Shown here: piece after piece, positions 43,311-50,661 of the stretch
Layout of the letters: each line of letters opens with the position of its first letter
How positions within the stretch are numbered: position 1 is the stretch's first letter
NCBI GenBank assembly: GCA_963785255.1
Contig: CAWAUR010000013.1
Location: forward strand, 558,001 to 622,000
Length of the DNA stretch: 64,000 nucleotides
Direction: 5' to 3'
Source of the DNA: Bog-159 sp963785255
GTDB lineage: Bacteria; Acidobacteriota; Terriglobia; Bryobacterales; Bryobacteraceae
Position numbers and translations under genes: made by a program
Notes under the pieces: model-generated
Told to the model about the DNA's origin: nothing
The model's database searches: none
What the model saw: only the letters and a program-made list of their open reading frames with translations

Positions 43311-43393
43311 ACCGCTCCCTTACGGTCGCGGCTCGGCATTTTACAGAGCCCGGCTTTGCATTTTACAGAGCCGCGACCGTCAGGGAGCGTTTT
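43311..43393. repeat. RPT-A element
   Basis: Left arm ACCGCTCCCTTACGGTCGCG, two partial units (GGCATTTTACAGAGCC and TGCATTTTACAGAGCC), right arm GCGACCGTCAGGGAGCG. Confidence 0.85.
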
Positions 43394-43457
43394 CGTTCCG
43401 CAACAGCTTGACCAAAAGTGTGGCGAATCCGCCACAGTCTGAAATTTCGAACTCACT

Positions 43458-43496
43458 GATAGCAAATAACTTCCGCATGGTACTATGTTTGCTATC
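43458..43496. promoter_or_regulatory. Inverted repeat upstream of lpxC
   Basis: GATAGCAAA (43458-43466) and TTTGCTATC (43488-43496) are perfect 9-bp mirror arms, 21 bp apart, about 50 bp before lpxC. It may be an operator or an RNA hairpin in the leader. Confidence 0.45.
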
Positions 43497-43542
43497 TAAA
43501 CCGAACGACATATGCCCACGCTGCCCCTCTCGGAGACCAAAC

Positions 43543-44433
43543 TTGCGCTTTGAAACCACCGTCCAACGTCCCGTCCAAGCTACTGGTGTCGGTTTGCATA
43601 GCGGCGTGAATGTTTCCATCCGCATTCTTCCCGCGCCGCCATCGACCGGTATCGTTTTTCTGCGCACCGATCTTGATGATTTTCCCATCGCCGCAAGCTG
43701 GCGTCACGTTGCGCGGGTCAGCTACGCCACCAGCCTGATGCGCCAGGGCGTGCTCATCTCTACCACCGAACATCTGCTGAGCGTCTTTTACGGCATGGGC
43801 ATCGACAACGCGTTTGTCGAGATCGACAACCTGGAGGTGCCCATCCTCGATGGCAGCGGCCAGCCATTTGTCGAACTGATCCGCGAAGCAGGCATTCGCC
43901 AGTCTCGCCGCAAGCGGAAGTATCTGCGCATCCGGCGCCCGATATTCGTGGAAGAGCGGGGCAAGCGCATTTCCATCTTGCCCGCCGAGAGCTTCTGTCT
44001 CACCTGCGAGACCGATTACGGCCATCCTTTGGCGGGCCGCCGCTCGCTCGAAATGGAAGTCACACCGGAGCGCTACGCGGCGGAAATCGCCCCCGCCCGC
44101 ACCTTTGGCTTCGCTCACGAGCTCGACCAGATGCGCAACATGGGACTGATCCGCGGCGCCTCGCTCGACAACGCCGTGTGCTTTACGCGCGATGGCGTCA
44201 TGAATCCGGACGGTCTGCGTTTCCCCGATGAATGTTGCCGCCACAAAGCCCTGGACCTGATCGGCGACCTGGCTCTGCTGGGCAAGCCGCTGCTCGGGCA
44301 CGTCATCGCCGAACGGGCCGGACATGCCATGCACACCGCTCTGACGGCGCGCATCATGTCCGACCAATCGTTGTACGAAATCCTGACGTTCGACCAGTTG
44401 GCCACCCGCGTGGCGGAAGCGCTGGTGTCGTAG
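43543..44433 (+). CDS. lpxC: UDP-3-O-acyl-N-acetylglucosamine deacetylase
   Basis: Committed, zinc-dependent step of lipid A synthesis. 296 residues from TTG 43543 (GGAG upstream); this gives the family's normal N-terminus before VQATGVGLHSG, while the open frame further up only covers a repeat. Zinc ligands are all present: H77 (STTEHLLSVF), H234 and D238 (CRHKALDLIGDL). H261 is the catalytic base (ERAGHAMHTAL). A 13-codon ORF (ATG 43512) overlaps the start and could affect translation. The TAG stop belongs to an RPT-C repeat. Confidence 0.93.
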   Translation: MRFETTVQRPVQATGVGLHSGVNVSIRILPAPPSTGIVFLRTDLDDFPIAASWRHVARVSYATSLMRQGVLISTTEHLLSVFYGMGIDNAFVEIDNLEVPILDGSGQPFVELIREAGIRQSRRKRKYLRIRRPIFVEERGKRISILPAESFCLTCETDYGHPLAGRRSLEMEVTPERYAAEIAPARTFGFAHELDQMRNMGLIRGASLDNAVCFTRDGVMNPDGLRFPDECCRHKALDLIGDLALLGKPLLGHVIAERAGHAMHTALTARIMSDQSLYEILTFDQLATRVAEALVS

Positions 44434-44640
44434 GACAGGCCTCCCGGCCTGTCCACTCGACTTTCTACATCTTTGCCGCCGCTGCGGGGCAGGCTCGTAG
44501 CCTGCGCGGGCCTCGTAGGCCCGCTCTTCCGCGCGCCATGCGCGCGCAGGGACGTCAACCCGAAGTCGATCGACGAAGCATGCACCGCCGCTCTTCCGCG
44601 CGCCATGCGCGCGCAGGGACAGGCCGGGAGGCCTGTCCTA
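44431..44640. repeat. Compound block: RPT-C, RPT-B, then inverted RPT-C
   Basis: RPT-C starts with the lpxC stop (44431). RPT-B follows from 44457 (CTCGACTTTCTACATCTTTG onward). A direct repeat CCGCTCTTCCGCGCGCCATG occurs twice (44521 and 44588). An inverted RPT-C ends at 44640 and contains the stop of the MerR gene. The block separates two convergent genes and reads as a composite terminator. Confidence 0.85.
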
Positions 44641-45399
44641 CCTCATCGCCCGGCTAATAAACGCCCATACTTCGGGGCTGATCCGGAACGGCTCCATCTG
44701 CCGCTGCGCCTGGGCTGGCCAGTTGGCTTTATCCGCATACAGCTTTTTCAGCCCGGCAGACACCTCCGGATGGCCGCCGGTAAACTCCTCCACCAGCCCG
44801 GTCCAGCGGGCCGCCAGCGCCTGCCCCTTCTCGCCCGCCGGATCTTCCCCCAACGCCGCTTCCACATCCCGGATCAACTCCAGCCACCGCCGGCTCACCT
44901 GCTCCTGCAACTCCGGCGACCATGTCTTGCCGCGCTCCGCGATCTTCGCCTGCGCGGCTTCGTCGTAATATTTCAACGGCCATTCCGCATCGTTTTGCAT
45001 TTCCATCACCTCGATAATTTGTGTCAGAATCGCGGCGTCCGGCCGCTGACCCGCCGCGGCAGCCATCTCCGCCTGGCGGATCGCCCGAATCGCCTGATCC
45101 AGCAGATCGCGCTTGGCTTCCAGCACTGTACGCTGCTTCCGTAGCGCGCCGGCGATTTCGCGGCCGTCGCGCTCCAGCAGCGTCTTGATCCGCCGCAGCG
45201 GCATCCCGACGTACTTGAGCGCCACAATCTGCTCCAACCGCATCAGATCCTGCTCGCGGTAGGTGCGATAACCGTTGTAAGTGCGGTTCGGGCATAACAG
45301 TCCCAGCCGGTCGTAGTGATGTAACGCACGGACGGTTACGCCCGATAACTGCGCGAACTCTCGGATCTTGTATCTGCGAACTGCGGTGCCTGCCGCCAC
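44638..45399 (-). CDS. MerR-family regulator with TipAS-like C-terminal domain
   Basis: 253 residues from GTG 45399 behind GGAGGAG. N-terminal MerR winged helix (YKIREFAQLSGVTVRALHHY; YRTYREQDLMRLEQIVALKY), a coiled dimerisation helix (about 78-115), then a TipAS-type helical domain (about 130-250; IAERGKTWSPELQEQVSRRW). TipAS domains bind varied drug-like molecules covalently or not. The promoter in front shows the family's 19-bp spacer, so autoregulation is likely. No obvious target transporter is adjacent. Confidence 0.85.
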   Translation of the reverse strand: MAAGTAVRRYKIREFAQLSGVTVRALHHYDRLGLLCPNRTYNGYRTYREQDLMRLEQIVALKYVGMPLRRIKTLLERDGREIAGALRKQRTVLEAKRDLLDQAIRAIRQAEMAAAAGQRPDAAILTQIIEVMEMQNDAEWPLKYYDEAAQAKIAERGKTWSPELQEQVSRRWLELIRDVEAALGEDPAGEKGQALAARWTGLVEEFTGGHPEVSAGLKKLYADKANWPAQAQRQMEPFRISPEVWAFISRAMR

Positions 45400-45414
45400 G
45401 ACTCCTCCTCTTTC

Positions 45415-45445
45415 ATCCTCGGGCCTGACGTTACGTCAGTGTCAA
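45415..45445 (-). promoter_or_regulatory. MerR-type promoter with 19-bp spacer and operator palindrome
   Basis: On the minus strand: TTGACA (45440-45445), 19-bp spacer, GAGGAT (45415-45420). The spacer contains the perfect palindrome CTGACGT-A-ACGTCAG (45425-45439). This overlong spacing and central dyad are the hallmark of MerR-activated promoters. Confidence 0.65.
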
Positions 45446-45529
45446 GAAGAATTTTCGCGCGTTTCGATAACTATGGCGTTTCCAAGCTCACACGAGATCG
45501 TAGCCTGGCGCTCGCCATCGGAGGGTTCC

Positions 45530-46035
45530 ATGACAAAACACAGCGCGCTCTGCGCCGCTTTAGGTCTTGTCGTATTCGGCGGTACAAACGCGCCCGACAC
45601 TTACTCCGCCGACGCGACTTTCAGTTCGACGCCGGTACTGGCCGATAATGGCGCTGTCTCTCCATCTGGCAACCGCAAATCCCCACGGCCGGCGGCGGCG
45701 AATGGGGCGTATTCTACATGCAGATCGTCAACGGCGGCCCACTGGCGAATAACATCGATGGCTATCGGAACATTACCATGAACTACACCCTCAGCCGGTC
45801 CGCCGATTTCGACGGCAACGTGCTCAGTGGCTGGTGAACGGCACGCCGGTGAGCCCGATTAACAACTTCCTCGGCATCTGCTGTGCGTCTCCGTCCAATC
45901 CCGGCAGGTCGTCGTTGAAGCCGGTACTATAAGGCCGAGCTTGGGATAGGCCGATCCGTTCAACGTCGTTTCGCAAGCCGGCATCGACCCGTCGCCAGCT
46001 AATGAGTTGATTTTCGCGCTGTGGCTGCGGATAAA
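45530..46035 (+). pseudogene. Decayed secreted protein gene
   Basis: Begins MTKHSALCAALGLVVFGGTN, with a signal-like start, then switches frames: GEWGVFYMQIVNGGPLANNI followed by DGYRNITMNYTLSRSADFDG ends at a TGA; QWLVNGTPVSPINNFLGICC continues one frame over; finally AGIDPSPANELIFALWLR. Intact relatives are secreted, often PEP-CTERM-type proteins. At least three frameshifts, so not functional. Confidence 0.55.
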
Positions 46036-46095
46036 GGCCCGGGACCGCTTGCTTACGCGCGCGGCTCACACGCCGGTCTCGGCACATACAACAAC

Positions 46096-46156
46096 TTACC
46101 GAGCCACAACCGTTAGGGAGTGCCCCATGCCCTGCGGGCATGATTGCCCGCCCTCC
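46096..46156. repeat. Remnants of RPT-A (right arm) and RPT-D
   Basis: TTACCGAGCCACAACCGTTA with GGGAGTG, then CCCTGCGGGCATGATTGCCC with GCCCTCC. Both are degenerate single arms downstream of the decayed gene. Confidence 0.55.
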
Positions 46157-46190
46157 AATTAGCCGGCCTGCGTCTTCAACGGGAGCGGTA

Positions 46191-47084
46191 CTAAGGTCCC
46201 AGGATACTGAACCCGGCATAATCCTCGATCGCCAACCCGGCAAACGCCGGATTGGGTACTTCTTCCTTACGCACCAGATTTAAGACAGACTCCATATCGG
46301 CCGTGCCGTTATGCGGGGAGTTATTGCAGAACGATTGGTCCGCCGGATTCTCGTTACAGGTGGTAAGTACGCCGATAACTACTTGTTTACCCGCCACGCT
46401 ATCCGCATAGGTGAGATCCGTCGCCGCCTGGCGCTCGATGCGCGATGCGGTGTCCCAGTAATCCATGATGACGTACCGGTCCACGATGTTGATCACAAGT
46501 TGGTTCATCGGCGTAACCGTTCCGTTCTGGGTAACGGGAATGGTGCTGTACCAATAGGGCACATCCACAGCCAGCTTTAATCCCAATGGTTGCGCCGCCG
46601 CTTCTAACTGGGTTACCAGGCTGATGTAATCGAGCGCGATGGTGTTCTGTTCCACCCGCCACTGTTTCAAACTATAAGGCTCCACGTCGAAATGTACGGC
46701 CACCGGCTTGCCGGTAGTCATCTGGCTGAGTAACTGCGCGGTGTACACAGATACCAGCGACACGGCGTAACCTTGATAAGGATATCCGGATCCCGGCAAC
46801 ACCCAGTCCGCATCGCCGAACAGAAGTTCCGTGGTCAGCCCCTGCGCGGCCGCGGCTTCCAAGAACCCAATGAGCGCGGGCTGATTGTGCTGAACAGCCG
46901 ACTCGCACTCGACGTACACGGAATCGATGCCATGCGTGGCGGCAAATGCGAGGAAAGCGCTTTGCGCGGATGGATCGGTGATGACGTTTTCCTGCCATTC
47001 CCAGATTGCGGCAGGCTGATACTTCTGCGCGGCAAACGCGGTGGTGGCCGCGAGTATCAGGGTTGCCAGTTTAATAGATGCCAT
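46191..47084 (-). CDS. Secreted protein, probable TIM-barrel glycosidase-like
   Basis: 297 residues from ATG 47084 with signal peptide MASIKLATLILAATTAFAAQ. The order of strands and helices (AIWEWQENVITDPSAQSAFL, IDSVYVECESAV, VAVHFDVEPYSLKQW, LKLAVDVPYWYS, YVIMDYWDTASRIER, KQVVIGVLTTCNE, FAGLAIEDYAGF) is that of a (beta/alpha)8 barrel with acidic residues at strand ends (E in VEPY, D in MDYWD). The enzyme family is not identified; hydrolase activity is inferred only from fold and acidic residues. Confidence 0.65.
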   Translation of the reverse strand: MASIKLATLILAATTAFAAQKYQPAAIWEWQENVITDPSAQSAFLAFAATHGIDSVYVECESAVQHNQPALIGFLEAAAAQGLTTELLFGDADWVLPGSGYPYQGYAVSLVSVYTAQLLSQMTTGKPVAVHFDVEPYSLKQWRVEQNTIALDYISLVTQLEAAAQPLGLKLAVDVPYWYSTIPVTQNGTVTPMNQLVINIVDRYVIMDYWDTASRIERQAATDLTYADSVAGKQVVIGVLTTCNENPADQSFCNNSPHNGTADMESVLNLVRKEEVPNPAFAGLAIEDYAGFSILGP

Positions 47085-47142
47085 GTGCCCCGATTTTACC
47101 AAGCGGCGCGACTGCGCTACCACAGCGCCGCCCGCCGAGTCT

Positions 47143-47148
47143 TATAAT
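47143..47148 (+). promoter_or_regulatory. -10 element of hsdM
   Basis: A perfect TATAAT, 12 bp before the ATG at 47161; a start of transcription near 47155 would leave almost no leader. No good -35 box. Confidence 0.4.
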
Positions 47149-47160
47149 GTCTAACGACCG

Positions 47161-47310
47161 ATGCCCGACCACAACTACTTCGCGAACCTGATATGGCAGA
47201 TCGCCGACCTCCTGCGCGGCCCTTACCGCCCGCCAGTACGAACGCGTGATGGCTCCCCATGACGGTTCTACGCCGCTTCGATTGCGTGCTGGCGCCGACC
47301 AAGGCGAAAA
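47161..47310 (+). pseudogene. hsdM: Frameshifted 5' end of hsdM
   Basis: Reads MPDHNYFANLIWQIADLLRG-PYRPP in frame 1, QYERVMAP in frame 2, MTVLRRFDCVLAPTKAK in frame 3, then VLTEHDRW back in the frame of the main ORF. Together these give the usual N-terminus of HsdM. Three small indels, two of them at CCCC and AAAA runs, separate the pieces. As sequenced, an in-frame TGA (47260-47262) stops translation from the normal start. Confidence 0.75.
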
Positions 47311-49146
47311 GTGCTGACAGAACACGACCGCTGGAGCGCCAAGCTGAAAGGCGAGGCCCTGGACGCCAAGCTTAACCGCGCGGCCGCACAGCGCTTCCAC
47401 AACCACTCTCAGCTAAACTTCGAAAAGTTGAAGGGCGATCCCGACCACCTTGCGCAACACCTGGTCAGCTACATCAAAGGCTTCTCCGCGAACGTGCAGC
47501 GCATCTTTGAGTATTTCGAATTCGAAAATGAGATCGAAAAGATGCGCGAGGCCAACATCCTCTTCCTGGTGGTCTCCAAGTTCTGCGATGTCGACCTGCA
47601 CCCGGACCACGTGCCAAACGAGCAGATGGGATTGATCTTCGAAAACCTCATCCGCCGCTTCAACGAGCTGGCCAACGAGACGGCCGGCGACCACTTCATC
47701 CCGCGCGAGGTCATCCGCCTGATGGTGAGCATTCTCTTTATCCGCGACGACAAGTTGCTGGCCACGCCAGGCACGGTGCGCAGATTGCTGGACCCGGCCT
47801 GCGGCACGGGCGGCATGCTGGCCGAAGCGCAGAATTACCTGCGCGAGCACCACGATGCCGCGCGACTCTATGTCTACGGCCAGGATTACAACAAGCGCGC
47901 CTTCGCCACCGCCGCCTCCGACATGCTGATGAAAGAGGTGGACCATAACGGCGGCACGAACAACATCCAGTTCGGCGACAGCTTCACCGAAGACCAATTC
48001 TCCGCCCAGACCTTCGATTACTTCCTCACCAACCCGCCCTTCGGCGTGGACTGGAAAAAGGAACAGCGGGAGATCCAGCGCGAGCACGAGAAGCTGGGCT
48101 TCGCCGGCCGGTTCGGCGCCGGGTTGCCGCGCGTGAACGATGGCTCGCTGCTCTTCCTGCAGCATATGATCTCGAAGTTCGAGCCCGTGCGCCCGGCCGA
48201 ACAGAAGCACGGCTCCCGGCTGGCCATCGTTTTCAGCGGTTCACCACTTTATACGGGCGGCGCCGGGTCGGGAGAGAGCGACATCCGCAAATGGGTCATC
48301 GAGAGCGACTGGCTGGAGGCCATCATCGCGCTGCCCGAGGGGATGTTCTATAACACCGGCATCGGCACTTACATCTGGATCGTGACTAACCGCAAGGAGA
48401 AACGGCGCAAGGGCAAGATCCAGCTTCTTGACGCGCGCGACATCTGGGCGCCCGGCGGCAGCGAGGAATCGAAGCGCAGCTTGGGCGATAAGCGCCGCCA
48501 TCTCACTTCATCCCAGATCAGGGACATTGTCCGCGTGTACGGCGATTTCGAGCCCGGCGAGCGTTCCAAGATTTTCGACAACGCCGATTTCGGCTACACT
48601 CGCGTTACTGTGGAGCGGCCTTTACGCTTGCGGTATCAGATGGCTGTTGAGGACAAGGCTCGGTTTCTGGACGCATGCCCCGATCTGCTGGACGACGTGC
48701 AGTTTATCGACAAGGCGCTCGGGCGGGAGGCGCTTTGCGATTGGAATGAGGTGTGGAACCGTATTGAAGGTTCGCTGCGCGAGAACGGCTGGCGCTGGAA
48801 GGTGGCGGAGAAAAAGCTGTTCCGCAGCGTCTTCACGCAGAAGGACCCAGGGGCGGAGCCCGTCGGCGGCGATGATCGCGGGCGCGGCTACGAACCGGAT
48901 CCGGATCTCCGCGACTTTGAGAACGTGCCGTTCAAGGAGGACATCGGCGCTTATTTTGAGCGCGAGGTGCTGCCGCACGTTCCTGACGCGTGGATGGACC
49001 GCGATAAGGACAAGGTGGGGTATGAGATCAATTTCAACCGACATTTCTATAGGTACACGCCGCCGCGCCCGCTGGAGGAGATTGACGCGGAGCTGAAGCT
49101 GGCGGAGGAGGAGATTGTCCGGCTGCTCGGCGAGGTTACGGCGTGA
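47311..49146 (+). CDS. hsdM: Type I restriction-modification DNA methyltransferase subunit (M), N-terminally damaged
   Basis: Adenine-N6 methyltransferase of a type I system; works with HsdS, and with HsdR for restriction. 611 residues from GTG 47311, lacking about 50 residues of the usual N-terminus, which lies just upstream in other frames. S-adenosylmethionine motif DPACGTGGML and catalytic motif NPPFGVDW are intact. C-terminal helices for HsdS contact are present (EEIDAELKLAEEEIVRLLGE). It overlaps hsdS by 4 bp (GTGA). Whether this shortened form is made or active is unknown. Confidence 0.9.
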   Translation: MLTEHDRWSAKLKGEALDAKLNRAAAQRFHNHSQLNFEKLKGDPDHLAQHLVSYIKGFSANVQRIFEYFEFENEIEKMREANILFLVVSKFCDVDLHPDHVPNEQMGLIFENLIRRFNELANETAGDHFIPREVIRLMVSILFIRDDKLLATPGTVRRLLDPACGTGGMLAEAQNYLREHHDAARLYVYGQDYNKRAFATAASDMLMKEVDHNGGTNNIQFGDSFTEDQFSAQTFDYFLTNPPFGVDWKKEQREIQREHEKLGFAGRFGAGLPRVNDGSLLFLQHMISKFEPVRPAEQKHGSRLAIVFSGSPLYTGGAGSGESDIRKWVIESDWLEAIIALPEGMFYNTGIGTYIWIVTNRKEKRRKGKIQLLDARDIWAPGGSEESKRSLGDKRRHLTSSQIRDIVRVYGDFEPGERSKIFDNADFGYTRVTVERPLRLRYQMAVEDKARFLDACPDLLDDVQFIDKALGREALCDWNEVWNRIEGSLRENGWRWKVAEKKLFRSVFTQKDPGAEPVGGDDRGRGYEPDPDLRDFENVPFKEDIGAYFEREVLPHVPDAWMDRDKDKVGYEINFNRHFYRYTPPRPLEEIDAELKLAEEEIVRLLGEVTA

Positions 49147-50315
49147 GCTGGCGCGAGGCGAGATTGAAGTACGTTGCCCGCTTCGGGTACGGAGATGCGC
49201 TGCCGCCTGATGAGGCGCAGGATGGGCAGTTTCAAGTATTTGGATCAAACGGATCATATGCCTCTTTCACGCGGCCCAATACAGGTGCGCCTGCAATTAT
49301 CGTTGGTCGCAAGGGCTCGTTTGGAAAGATGAATTGGACTCCCGAGCGCTGTTTTGCTTCGGACACGACATTTGTTGTTGACGCCACTACCTGCGAAGAG
49401 AACCTCCGCTGGGTTTACTGGTTGCTCCAAACGCTGCGCCTGGACGAGTTCACTGAAGAGGCTGCAATACCTGGTCTCAATCGAGAGGTCGCATACAACA
49501 AACCGGTGTTGGTTCCAACGCATGGGGAGCAACGGGCCATCGCGGATTATCTTGACAGCGAAACGGCGCGCTTGGACGCGCTTATAGCGGCGAAAGAGCG
49601 CCTGCTCGCGCTTCTGGCCGAGAAGCGCCAGGCGATCATCACGCGCGCGGTTACTCGTGGCGTCAACGCCCAGGCCCCGCTCCGCGACTCCGGCGTTCCG
49701 TGGTTGGGTAGGATTCCAGCACATTGGCAAACGCGCAGGGCTGCGTGGCTTTTCCTTGAGCGGGACCAACGGGGCGAGCCGGGTCTGCCGCTGTTGGAGG
49801 TCTCGATCAATGCGGGCGTCGTGCTGAGGGAGTTTTCCGACGAGCGCATTGAAGGCACGGCCGCCGACTTTAACACGTATAAGATCGCTCGCCGGGGAGA
49901 CATCGCGTTCAATAAGATGCGGATGTGGCAGGGAGCGGTCGGCGTCGCCCCGGAGGACGGCCTGGTCAGCCCGGACTATGTGGTTGCCGCTCCCACGGGT
50001 CCACTGTTGCCCGAATACGCTGGCCTGCTGTTTCGCACGCCGGTCTTCAGCGCCGAATGCGCGAGACGCTCCCACGGGATCGTCTGGGATCGATTACGGC
50101 TGTACTGGGAGGGTTTCCGGGAGATCGAGCTACCACTTCCCTCGGCTGATGGGCAGCGCGCTATCGTAGCGCACATTTCCTCGGAAACTGCGAGGCTGGA
50201 CGCCTTGCGCTCCGCAACCGAACGCACGATTGCTCTTCTCCGCGAGCGCCGCGCTGCTCTGATTGCCGCCGCTGTCACTGGGCAGATCGAAATCGCCGGT
50301 AGCGGGGTCATTTGA
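49143..50315 (+). CDS. hsdS: Type I restriction-modification specificity subunit (S)
   Basis: Sets the DNA target of the methylase/restriction complex. 390 residues with the usual two-fold layout: target-recognition domain 1 (about 1-125), conserved helix pair (HGEQRAIADYLDSETARLDA, then EKRQAIITRAVTRGVN), target-recognition domain 2 (about 180-325), second helix pair (DGQRAIVAHISSETARLDAL, then RERRAALIAAAVTGQI). The two conserved regions are near-repeats, as expected. Starts on GTG overlapping the hsdM stop. A scrap of its last helix recurs at 51733. Confidence 0.92.
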   Translation: MSWREARLKYVARFGYGDALPPDEAQDGQFQVFGSNGSYASFTRPNTGAPAIIVGRKGSFGKMNWTPERCFASDTTFVVDATTCEENLRWVYWLLQTLRLDEFTEEAAIPGLNREVAYNKPVLVPTHGEQRAIADYLDSETARLDALIAAKERLLALLAEKRQAIITRAVTRGVNAQAPLRDSGVPWLGRIPAHWQTRRAAWLFLERDQRGEPGLPLLEVSINAGVVLREFSDERIEGTAADFNTYKIARRGDIAFNKMRMWQGAVGVAPEDGLVSPDYVVAAPTGPLLPEYAGLLFRTPVFSAECARRSHGIVWDRLRLYWEGFREIELPLPSADGQRAIVAHISSETARLDALRSATERTIALLRERRAALIAAAVTGQIEIAGSGVI

Positions 50316-50354
50316 ATTTCATGGATCTTGACGGTACTGGAGCGATAGCGGGTT

Positions 50355-50660
50355 CTATGCCGGTGAGCGGGTTGATTCTTGATCGGGGTCCACTTCGATC
50401 AGTCCCTTTTCCTTCATCCGCTGTATCCATTGGTCGTAGGATATCGCGCATTGCGCCAGCGAGAGAGCATCGCGTAAGTTAAGATGTATGTCACTGGGGA
50501 TGTGCCCGTGCCCCTGGTCTCGCCGCGATCCACGCCGTATACCGAAGTCGGCGATGTGTTTTCCTTCGTATTCAATTACCGCGATGTCGTGCGCAGATCC
50601 TCTGTGTATGCGGGCTTTGAGTTTCTTCGCGATTTTCTGGGCATCGTCCTTGTTCAGCAT
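50355..50660 (-). CDS. Small protein paired with the deaminase-fold/HicB fusion
   Basis: 101 residues, positively charged at the N-terminus (MLNKDDAQKIAKKLKARIHR), with GSAHDIAVIEYEGKHIADFG and GHGHIPSDIHLNLRDALSLA. The length, the GSxH-type loop and the adjacency to a HicB-like domain suggest a HicA-like toxin (double-stranded-RNA-binding-like mRNA interferase), but the classical HicA motif is not convincing. Only 1 bp separates it from the upstream gene, so they form one operon. Function unproven. Confidence 0.6.
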   Translation of the reverse strand: MLNKDDAQKIAKKLKARIHRGSAHDIAVIEYEGKHIADFGIRRGSRRDQGHGHIPSDIHLNLRDALSLAQCAISYDQWIQRMKEKGLIEVDPDQESTRSPA

Positions 50661-50661
50661 T

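Noticed and set aside
43162..43542. N-terminal extension of LpxC
   Set aside because: Runs through an RPT-A repeat and the antisense of the frameshifted gene; LpxC proteins begin about ten residues before ATGVGLHSG.
47311..50315. BREX or DISARM system
   Set aside because: Only type I hsdM/S/R genes are present; no pglZ, brxC or drm genes are seen.
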